A stretch of 20,493 nt of DNA from assembly GCA_964394845.1 (NCBI GenBank), contig CAYMZB010000046.1, forward strand, positions 1 to 20,493. The letters run 5' to 3'. The DNA comes from CAYMZB01 sp964394845. Lineage in GTDB: Bacteria; Patescibacteriota; Microgenomatia; Daviesbacterales; UBA10151. The notes beneath the pieces are model-generated. The model was given only the letters and a program-made list of their open reading frames with translations, was not told where the DNA came from and did no database searches. Shown here piece by piece: positions 15,658 to 20,493 of this stretch; positions within the stretch are counted from its first letter, which is position 1, and the number at the start of each line of letters is the position of its first letter. Both the position numbers and the translations under genes were made by a program.

Positions 15658-15715
15658 GTACGTTCAGTTTACTACGATTCGGTTTACACGAACGTAGTTT
15701 ACATGAATGTACAAA
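15657..15715 (+). repeat. Palindromic leader element, metK copy
   Basis: An imperfect hairpin lying between the SAM aptamer and the metK terminator. The left arm GTACGTTCAGTTTACTACG and the right arm CGTAGTTTACATGAATGTAC pair over most of their length, with an internal bulge around GTTTAC. A copy matching at roughly 50 of 58 positions lies in the same transcriptional orientation in the cystathionine beta-synthase leader (19929-19987). Folding it brings GAGAGG (15644-15649) near CCTCTC (15721-15726), so it may act as a scaffold of the antiterminator. Confidence 0.8.
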
Positions 15716-15718
15716 CTT

Positions 15719-15744
15719 AACCTCTCTTAATGGGAGGTTTTTTT
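15719..15744 (+). terminator. SAM-controlled terminator of metK
   Basis: AACCTCTC (15719-15726), loop TTAAT, GGGAGGTT (15732-15739), then a run of T to 15744. The left arm CCTCTC is also the exact complement of GAGAGG at 15644-15649 next to the aptamer's P4, giving a simple antiterminator when SAM is absent. The right arm GGGAGG is the only Shine-Dalgarno-like sequence before the metK ATG (13 bases away). Confidence 0.9.
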
Positions 15745-15750
15745 GAATTT

Positions 15751-16866
15751 ATGGTTAATAACAACGGTGTAACAACCTTTACATCTGAATCAGTTTGTGC
15801 AGGTCATCCGGATAAGATTTGTGACCAAATTTCTGATGCAATTTTGGATGAAGTTTTAACTCAAGATAGATTTGGCCATGTGGCATGCGAGACCCTGGTG
15901 GGTTTTAACAGAGTGGTTATTTCTGGAGAAATTACAGCTAACGCCAAAGTAGATTTTAAAAAAATAGCCAAAGAACAAATTAAAAGATTAGGATATACAG
16001 ATCCTAAATTTGATTTTTCTGATCAGTCTCCTATTGATTTACATGTTCACGAGCAATCTCAGGAAATTGCAGTGGGAGTTGATAAAAAAGGAGCAGGAGA
16101 TCAGGGTTTGATGTTCGGCTATGCTTGTAAAGAGACCAAGGAGCTTATGCCAATGGCTATAATGTTAGCCCATGGATTGACCAAAAGAATTGATCAAGTC
16201 AGGGAGGAAGGACTATTACCTTATCTCCGGCCGGATGGCAAAAGTCAGGTCACGATTGAATATTATCAGGGAAAACCAAAAAAAGTTTTACAAGTAGTGA
16301 TTGCAGTTCCTCATAATGAAAATGTCAGCCTAAATCAGGTGAAAAAAGATATTTATAATACTATAGTGGTGCCGCTTTTAGATCTGTATGGGTTTAAAAT
16401 TAGCATAAAGAATTTAATTGTTAATGGAACAGGAGTTTGGCATAAAGGAGGACCGGCATCTGATTGCGGGGTAACAGGCAGGAAAATTGTGGTAGATGGA
16501 TATGGGGGCTATGCCAGAGTTGGAGGAGGGGCATTTTCCGGAAAAGATCCCACAAAAGTTGATAGGTCTGGCGCTTATGCAGCCAGATTTTTGGCAAAAA
16601 ATATAGTAGCTCATAAGTTGGCAGAAAAAGCAGAAGTAAGATTGGCTTACTTTATTGGAGCAAAAAAACCAACCATGCAGGATATAGAAACTTTTGGCAC
16701 AGCCAAAAAATCTCACAAAGTCATACTATCTTTCATGAATCAAATTTTGGATACATCAGTTTCAGGCATCTTAAAAGGATTAGATTTGCAAAGGCCTATT
16801 TATCTGCCAACAGCTTCTTATGGCCATTTTGGCCGGGAAGAATTCCCCTGGGAAAAAGTAGTTTAA
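15751..16866 (+). CDS. metK: S-adenosylmethionine synthetase
   Basis: Makes S-adenosylmethionine from methionine and ATP. The ATG at 15751 gives 371 residues beginning MVNNNGVTTFTSESVCAGHP; an upstream in-frame ATG at 15730 lies inside the terminator hairpin and would add family-atypical residues. Signatures are TSESVCAGHPDKICDQISDAILD (ATP-binding His), GAGDQGLMFGYA, and the glycine-rich GGGAFSGKDPTKVDRSGAY. Its leader carries a SAM riboswitch and terminator, so end-product repression is expected. It converges on the - strand operon with a 55-base gap in which I see no clear terminator. Confidence 0.97.
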   Translation: MVNNNGVTTFTSESVCAGHPDKICDQISDAILDEVLTQDRFGHVACETLVGFNRVVISGEITANAKVDFKKIAKEQIKRLGYTDPKFDFSDQSPIDLHVHEQSQEIAVGVDKKGAGDQGLMFGYACKETKELMPMAIMLAHGLTKRIDQVREEGLLPYLRPDGKSQVTIEYYQGKPKKVLQVVIAVPHNENVSLNQVKKDIYNTIVVPLLDLYGFKISIKNLIVNGTGVWHKGGPASDCGVTGRKIVVDGYGGYARVGGGAFSGKDPTKVDRSGAYAARFLAKNIVAHKLAEKAEVRLAYFIGAKKPTMQDIETFGTAKKSHKVILSFMNQILDTSVSGILKGLDLQRPIYLPTASYGHFGREEFPWEKVV

Positions 16867-16921
16867 TAGTTCTTTGATTCCTTGTATACCATTTGCTTGT
16901 ACGATCGCACACTAAATTGGT

Positions 16922-17707
16922 TTAGGAAAATTCTAATATCATTGGCAAGTGGTCTGATAATTCAACTTCAGGAACTTTAAAATTTTCTACGATAACGTCA
17001 TTAGATACGAAAGTATAATCAGCAAATTTCTGGAAATCAGATGTTCCAAAAAAAGGACTTAAGTTGCTTCTGGTTTTTTTGATACTAAATTCTTTTATTA
17101 AATTCCGGAAATTCTCCTCAAGTATTTTGATGCTTTGAGTTTCCGGCAATAAGTTAAAGTCTCCTGTCAGTATTTTGGCATCCTTTGTTTTTTTAAATAT
17201 CTCTATAATTTTTTCTGATTGTTTAATCCGTTTTAAAGTATCAAGTTTCGACCCGGGATATGATGCGCCATGAAAATTGGCAACAATGAATGTTTTGTTT
17301 TTATTTAAAAAGCTTAAAAATTGTATGTTGACCGGAATGTCTGAATAATCTTTTTTTATTGAATTTACAACTTTGTCTCGGTATATAAAATAAGTCTTAT
17401 AATCTAAAATCTCTATTGTTTTTTTTACAAATATAGCCAAGCCGTGTTTTAAATCAAAACTAACACTGCTTGCTTGGGTATTCACTTTCTCATGAACAGG
17501 GTCAAAAAAATATGTAAAATTTGGTAGTAGACTGGATATTTCCTGAAGTAGGTTAGCCCGGTATTCTGGAAATTGCCTGTGAGGGGAATTTGTGCTAAAT
17601 ACCTCCTGCAGACAAAAAATATCAGCGCTTTGGGTGTGAAGTTTTATAAATTCAGATAAAGGGCTAAAAAATTTACCCCCGCAGGTATTGAGTGATATCA
17701 ATTTCAT
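16922..17707 (-). CDS. Endonuclease/exonuclease/phosphatase (EEP) family protein
   Basis: A 261-residue metal-dependent hydrolase of the ExoIII/DNase I/sphingomyelinase fold. Motifs in order: KLISLNTCGG (Asn7), FCLQEVF with metal-ligand Glu35, ANFHGASYPG, ILTGDFNLLPET with the Asp/Asn pair, and the C-terminal SDHLPM with catalytic His. No signal peptide is visible, so it is likely cytosolic. Substrate is not predictable (DNA, phosphoester, nucleotide or lipid). It is the last gene of the - strand sulfur operon, starting 2 bases after the upstream stop, and is probably co-transcribed under T-box control. A link to sulfur metabolism is not obvious and may simply be genome compaction. Confidence 0.85.
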   Translation of the reverse strand: MKLISLNTCGGKFFSPLSEFIKLHTQSADIFCLQEVFSTNSPHRQFPEYRANLLQEISSLLPNFTYFFDPVHEKVNTQASSVSFDLKHGLAIFVKKTIEILDYKTYFIYRDKVVNSIKKDYSDIPVNIQFLSFLNKNKTFIVANFHGASYPGSKLDTLKRIKQSEKIIEIFKKTKDAKILTGDFNLLPETQSIKILEENFRNLIKEFSIKKTRSNLSPFFGTSDFQKFADYTFVSNDVIVENFKVPEVELSDHLPMILEFS

Positions 17708-17709
17708 AT

Positions 17710-18867
17710 TTAAACTTTATCTAAAGCCTGGGAGATATCAGATAATAAATCTTTGGGATCTTCTATGCCAACTGATAGTCTAATTAACGTATCAGAAAGG
17801 CCTATTTTTTCCCTATCCTCTTTTGGCACTGAAGCATGAGTCATTGAAGCAGGATGCTCAATTAAGGATTCTACAACTCCCAGGCTTTCTGCAATAGCGA
17901 TAATCTTTAAAGATTCTATAAACTTAATAGCAGTATTAATTTTTCCTGTCAACTCAAAAGATAACATTCCTCCAAATCCTGTCATTTGTTTGGTAGCAAT
18001 TTTATGTCCGGGATGGTTTGATAAGCCAGGATAATAAATCTTTTTTACTTTTTTATGCTTACTCAAAAATAATACTACTTTTTCCGTATTCTCATTATGC
18101 TTTTGCATTCTTATTTCCAAAGTTTTAATACCTCTTAATATAGAATATGAATCAAAGGGTGACAGAATCCCCCCCACAGCATTTTGTAAAAAGCCAATCT
18201 TTTCTGCTAAGACTTCATCATTAACTATTACACATCCTCCTACTGCATCGCTATGTCCTCCTATATATTTAGTCATAGAGTGAATTACAATATCAGCGCC
18301 TAAATCTAAAGGTTTCTGAAAAAAAGGTGAGGCAAAAGTATTATCTACTACTGTTAAAATACCCTTCTTTTTTACCTGGTTACAGATAGAAGCTATGTCA
18401 ATTATTTTCATTAATGGATTTGTTGGTGATTCTATCCAGAGCATTTTTGTATTAGTCTGAATAGCATTTTTAATATCCTCACCGTTTATGAAATCTGCGA
18501 AGCTAAATTGAAGTCCGAAGCGTTTAAAAACTTTTATAAATAATCTTCTGGTACCTCCGTAAACATCGTCTATAGACAGAATATGATCGTTATTTTGCAA
18601 AAGCAGCAGCACATTTGTTATAGCAGATAGCCCTGAGGAAAAAGCAAAAGCAAATTTACCATTTTCTAAAGAAGCTAAATTTTTTTCCAAGGCAAAACGG
18701 GTGGGGTTGCCAGACCTTGAATATTCATATCCATTTGTAGGTTTGTAAACATTAGTCCTGGCAAAAGTTGTGGAAAGGTGAATAGGGATCACTACATCAC
18801 CGCTCCCGCCTATATTTAAATTAGGTTCATTGCCAATATGTATAGCCCTGGTTGCAAATTTACTCAT
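17710..18867 (-). CDS. Cystathionine gamma-synthase/gamma-lyase family enzyme
   Basis: PLP enzyme of the Cys/Met transsulfuration family, 385 residues. Visible motifs are YSRSGNPTR, AFSSGLSAI, DDVYGGT, WIESPTNPL, VVDNTFASP, HSMTKYIGGHSD with Schiff-base Lys200, and EHPASMTHAS near the C-terminus. Family members include cystathionine gamma-synthase, gamma-lyase and beta-lyase, and sequence motifs alone do not separate them. Immediately upstream is a cystathionine beta-synthase-type gene whose stop overlaps this ATG (ATGA), and the leader is a probable Cys T-box. I therefore infer gamma-lyase in reverse transsulfuration (cystathionine to cysteine). Confidence 0.92.
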   Translation of the reverse strand: MSKFATRAIHIGNEPNLNIGGSGDVVIPIHLSTTFARTNVYKPTNGYEYSRSGNPTRFALEKNLASLENGKFAFAFSSGLSAITNVLLLLQNNDHILSIDDVYGGTRRLFIKVFKRFGLQFSFADFINGEDIKNAIQTNTKMLWIESPTNPLMKIIDIASICNQVKKKGILTVVDNTFASPFFQKPLDLGADIVIHSMTKYIGGHSDAVGGCVIVNDEVLAEKIGFLQNAVGGILSPFDSYSILRGIKTLEIRMQKHNENTEKVVLFLSKHKKVKKIYYPGLSNHPGHKIATKQMTGFGGMLSFELTGKINTAIKFIESLKIIAIAESLGVVESLIEHPASMTHASVPKEDREKIGLSDTLIRLSVGIEDPKDLLSDISQALDKV

Positions 18868-19841
18868 ATAAAGTTATTCTCCTTCATCCAGTCGTCATTG
18901 TAAAATTTGCTCACATAATTTCTGCCAGAATCCGGTAGGATAACAACAATTACTGTTTTCTTCTTTTGCTTCTTTGATATTTTTTTGGCAATTTTTAAAG
19001 CGCCAAACACCGCTAACCCGCTTGAACCTCCGGCAAAAATTCCCTCTAGTTTGACTAGTTTTCTGGCTGTATCAAAAGACTGTTTGTCGTTTACCACAAC
19101 AATTTCATCTATAACACTCATGTCAAGCGCTCCAGGCATGAAATCTTCCCCAGGACCTTCTACTTGATATGGTTTTGCCCGACCTTTTGAGTGGTAAAAA
19201 TAATGATGCAGGAGTGAACCTTTGGGATCTATCCCGATAACCTCTACTTCTGGATTTTGCTCTTTTAGGAATTTTGCAGTTCCTGAAATCGTTCCTCCTG
19301 TCCCAACCGGAGCTACAAAGTGCGTAATTTGACCTTGCGTATCTTGCCAAATTTCCGGTCCGGTTGTTTTATAGTGAGCCAGAATATTAGCGTTATTAAA
19401 ATACTGATTTGGGAAATAGCCGTCTTTTTCTCTAGCAATTTCTCTGGCAACATTAATATAATGTCTGGGGTCATTTGGTTTAACATCTGCAGGTGTTCTT
19501 ACAACTTGTGCGCCGTAAGCGCGAAGCACCATTTCTTTTTCTAAACTCATTTTTTCAGACATGGTAAAAATAACTTTATACTCTTTGATTGCTGCTGCAA
19601 TTGCCAGTCCTACCCCTGTATTGCCGCTAGTTGGTTCAACAATTAGTCCTCCCTTTTTCAAAAGACCTTTTTTTTCTGCGTCTTCGATCATGAAAATGCC
19701 AATCCGGTCTTTCATACTGCCTCCGGGATTTAGATATTCAAGCTTTGCCAAAATAGTAGTATCAACACTTTCTGCAATAGCATTAAGTTTGACCAGTGGT
19801 GTATTACCGATAATCTCTAAAATATTTTTTGCGTATTTCAT
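18864..19841 (-). CDS. Cystathionine beta-synthase-type / cysteine synthase family enzyme
   Basis: Fold-type II PLP enzyme, 325 residues from the ATG at 19841. The N-terminus NILEIIGNTPLVKLN fits the family; the frame is open further upstream but only through the terminator and T-box. Motifs are NPGGSMKDR with Schiff-base Lys44, PTSGNTGVG (70-77), SEKMSLEK, PVGTGGTISG and ILPDSGRNYVSKF. The KMSxEK segment, DPKGS and the PDSxRNY tail resemble cystathionine beta-synthase more than CysK. It lacks both the heme-binding N-terminal extension and the C-terminal CBS domains of the mammalian enzyme. It is the first gene of a three-gene operon behind a T-box. Likely reaction: serine plus homocysteine to cystathionine; O-acetylserine sulfhydrylase activity is the alternative. 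Confidence 0.9.
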   Translation of the reverse strand: MKYAKNILEIIGNTPLVKLNAIAESVDTTILAKLEYLNPGGSMKDRIGIFMIEDAEKKGLLKKGGLIVEPTSGNTGVGLAIAAAIKEYKVIFTMSEKMSLEKEMVLRAYGAQVVRTPADVKPNDPRHYINVAREIAREKDGYFPNQYFNNANILAHYKTTGPEIWQDTQGQITHFVAPVGTGGTISGTAKFLKEQNPEVEVIGIDPKGSLLHHYFYHSKGRAKPYQVEGPGEDFMPGALDMSVIDEIVVVNDKQSFDTARKLVKLEGIFAGGSSGLAVFGALKIAKKISKKQKKKTVIVVILPDSGRNYVSKFYNDDWMKENNFI

Positions 19842-19850
19842 TTTTATAAC

Positions 19851-19902
19851 AAAAAGCCCTTGTAAATTTCCTAGTTTATTAAACTTAAGAAACTTACAAG
19901 GG
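19851..19902 (-). terminator. T-box terminator of the cystathionine beta-synthase operon
   Basis: On the - strand, CCCTTGTAAGTTTC pairs with GAAATTTACAAGGG over 14 positions (one G-U pair), followed by a T run. The stem arms are 19889-19902 and 19857-19870, and the loop contains a small AGTTT/AAACT hairpin. The CCTTGT of the left arm is also used by the antiterminator, so the two structures exclude each other. Confidence 0.93.
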
Positions 19903-19927
19903 CCCTTTATGGGTGGTTCCACCTTGT
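19896..19927 (-). promoter_or_regulatory. T-box antiterminator with TGGA bulge
   Basis: On the - strand, ACAAGG (19927-19922) pairs with CCTTGT (19901-19896), enclosing the conserved bulge TGGAACCA and a CCC-ATAAA-GGG hairpin. This is the canonical T-box arrangement (AGGGTGGnACC type). The variable base is A, which pairs with a tRNA whose discriminator is U, as in tRNA-Cys (also Gly and Thr in many bacteria). Confidence 0.93.
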
Positions 19928-19928
19928 T

Positions 19929-19987
19929 TTGTACGTTCATGTAAACTACGTTCATGATTAACTGAACGTAGTAAACTGAACGCACCT
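19929..19987 (-). repeat. Palindromic leader element, T-box copy
   Basis: On the - strand it reads GTGCGTTCAGTTTACTACG, a short loop region, and GAACGTAGTTTACATGAACG followed by TAC. The arms form an imperfect hairpin, in the position of Stem III just before the antiterminator. The sequence nearly repeats the metK leader element at 15657-15715, including GTTTAC motifs outside the paired parts. The candidate TGC specifier overlaps its first bases. Confidence 0.8.
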
Positions 19988-20115
19988 CTCTGTCTGACTC
20001 CGTTTTCAAAAAACGACATCAGTTGACTTATTTAACGGTTAAGTTTCCGTAGAGTATTTTGACTCTCAGCTTTTTTGGATCGCAACTCCAAACAGAACGC
20101 TTTCTTTCAAAAATC

Positions 20116-20121
20116 ATTATA
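20116..20121 (-). promoter_or_regulatory. Extended -10 promoter of the T-box operon
   Basis: A perfect TATAAT on the - strand preceded by TGC (extended -10). The -35 position is poor. Predicted transcription start is near 20109. It diverges from the tRNA-Pro gene, whose -10 is about 40 bases away. Confidence 0.75.
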
Positions 20122-20158
20122 GCATAATAGTCAAATGGTATTCTGGTCAGGCTGGTGA

Positions 20159-20164
20159 TAAAAT
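20159..20164 (+). promoter_or_regulatory. Extended -10 promoter of tRNA-Pro
   Basis: TAAAAT preceded by TGA (extended -10), with no clear -35. Transcription would start near 20171, six bases before the tRNA. Confidence 0.5.
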
Positions 20165-20176
20165 AAAACAGGTTTA

Positions 20177-20248
20177 CGGGGTGTAGGTCATCGGTAGACC
20201 GCCGCGATGGGGTCGCGGAAGCAGCAAGTTCAATTCTTGTCACCCCGA
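20177..20248 (+). tRNA. tRNA-Pro (anticodon GGG)
   Basis: A complete 72-base cloverleaf. The acceptor pairs CGGGGTG with CACCCCG, the D stem is GGTC/GACC, the anticodon stem is CCGCG/CGCGG with loop ATGGGGT (anticodon GGG, G37), and the T stem GCAAG/CTTGT closes the loop TTCAATT. The C1-G72 pair and discriminator A73 are typical of bacterial tRNA-Pro. The 3' CCA is not encoded (the gene is followed by CTAG), so it must be added after transcription. It would read CCC and CCU codons. Confidence 0.96.
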
Positions 20249-20279
20249 CTAGAGTATAAATTAGCTTCAAAATTAGGGA

Positions 20280-20308
20280 TTGACATTTGGGTTAATTTCG
20301 GCTAATAC
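20280..20308 (+). promoter_or_regulatory. Promoter of the right-edge gene
   Basis: Perfect -35 TTGACA (20280-20285), a 17-base spacer and TAATAC (20303-20308), a weak -10. The predicted start falls 1-2 bases before the ATG at 20317, so the mRNA would be leaderless; no Shine-Dalgarno is present. Confidence 0.5.
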
Positions 20309-20316
20309 TATATTTA

Positions 20317-20493
20317 ATGATTTTTAGTTGTGTTACTTGCTTGAATTGTGGGCAATCGTTCTTAAAGGATAATCGTCATATTAAAGAGAATTTAAAACTG
20401 AGTCACAATTTTTATTGTTCTTTGAAATGTCAGTCTTCATTTAAAGATAAAAAGACTGAATTAATTTGTGAAAACTCTGCATGTAATAATTTA
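20317..20493 (+). CDS. Cys-rich zinc-binding protein, N-terminal part (3'-partial)
   Basis: Fifty-nine codons are visible before the window ends. Cys residues are spaced as CVTCLNC (5, 8, 11), YCSLKC (34, 38) and CENSAC (51, 56), a zinc-ribbon-like pattern in which CxxC and CSxxC pairs form knuckles. This spacing resembles the N-termini of small HNH-endonuclease-like or zinc-finger proteins seen in many reduced genomes, but no HNH motif is within the window, so function is open. The start is chosen from a TTGACA promoter just upstream and the absence of an earlier in-frame ATG. Confidence 0.55.
   Translation, partial: MIFSCVTCLNCGQSFLKDNRHIKENLKLSHNFYCSLKCQSSFKDKKTELICENSACNNL

Larger units (their letters stand above)
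19842..20109 (-). ncRNA. T-box riboswitch leader, probably Cys-specific
   Basis: A leader of about 270 bases between the - strand promoter and the cystathionine beta-synthase ATG. It ends in a clear T-box antiterminator/terminator pair. Upstream, TCTGTTTGG (about 20096-20088) can pair with TCAGACAGA over nine positions, giving a candidate Stem I lower helix. The 3' side continues GAGGTGCG, placing a TGC codon (19984-19982) in the loop below that helix where a specifier would sit. A second TGC lies in GAGTTGCGATCC. The usual AGTA and AG-bulge motifs of Stem I are not obvious. Cys specificity rests on the TGC, the TGGA bulge and the downstream genes. Binding of uncharged tRNA-Cys would permit transcription. 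Confidence 0.8.

Noticed and set aside
15552..15715. Reading the metK leader as a T-box because of the element shared with the other leader
   Set aside because: No TGGnACC bulge or T-box antiterminator is present; the conserved core is SAM-I type.
15730..15750. Upstream in-frame ATG for metK (MGGFFEF)
   Set aside because: It lies in the terminator loop and stem, and the added residues are not family-like; the ATG at 15751 is preferred.
16867..16921. Bidirectional terminator between the convergent metK and EEP genes
   Set aside because: No GC stem with a T run can be drawn in the 55-base gap; the TTGTATACCA-type repeats there are too weak.
19842..20009. N-terminal extension of the cystathionine beta-synthase-type ORF by 56 codons
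   Set aside because: The extra codons cover the palindrome, T-box antiterminator and terminator; family homology begins at the ATG at 19841.
20028..20270. Minus-strand ORF of 80 codons containing GVTRIELAASATPSRRST
   Set aside because: It runs antisense across the tRNA-Pro gene and the T-box promoter; this peptide pattern is the usual artefact of translating the reverse of a tRNA.
1..20493. CRISPR array, transposase, integrase, prophage or toxin-antitoxin genes
   Set aside because: No regularly spaced repeats and no motifs of these families were seen on either strand; the only repeats are the two leader palindromes and the single trpB palindrome.

Overview
The window is AT-rich, tightly packed bacterial chromosome carrying amino acid biosynthesis genes. 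Genes are spaced by a few bases or overlap by 1-14 bases, TGA is a normal stop codon, and the proteins are Lys/Ile-rich and slightly short for their families. One gene contains a GC-rich palindrome read through in frame. Together these traits suggest an uncultured, small-genome lineage, and my best guess is Patescibacteria/CPR (Microgenomates-like). That placement is inference from style, not from a marker gene.

Layout on the + strand: trpB (5' end cut by the window) - trpA - transketolase - transaldolase (2-4621). Next comes a promoter with an aromatic-residue leader peptide and attenuator (4626-4785). It is followed by a nearly unbroken shikimate/Phe/Tyr operon: ACT-containing DAHP synthase - aroB - aroA::aroK fusion - aroE - aroD - aroC - chorismate mutase - aminotransferase - tyrA::pheA fusion (4786-14032). 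A phosphohexomutase follows (14080-15501). Then comes a SAM-I riboswitch with its own promoter and terminator, controlling metK (15517-16866).

On the - strand, reading leftward from about 20121, an extended -10 promoter and a T-box leader precede a cystathionine beta-synthase-type gene, a cystathionine gamma-synthase/lyase-type gene and an EEP-family hydrolase. A tRNA-Pro(GGG) gene diverges from this operon at 20177-20248. The start of a Cys-rich zinc-binding protein runs off the right edge.

The genes fit together. Transketolase and transaldolase can supply erythrose-4-phosphate, which DAHP synthase condenses with PEP. All seven shikimate activities then lead to chorismate, which is used by chorismate mutase and the TyrA/PheA fusion for Tyr and Phe and, through Trp enzymes (trpA and trpB here), for Trp. 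MetK and the two PLP enzymes of the - strand operon form a Met -> SAM and homocysteine -> cystathionine -> Cys branch.

The most striking content is regulatory. Three RNA sensors of different kinds occur in one window: a Phe/Tyr/Trp leader peptide, a SAM riboswitch and a probable Cys T-box. The SAM and T-box leaders share a palindromic element of about 58 nt, placed between the sensor and the terminator in both. In addition, the terminator hairpins of the aro and metK leaders contain the likely ribosome binding site of the gene they control.
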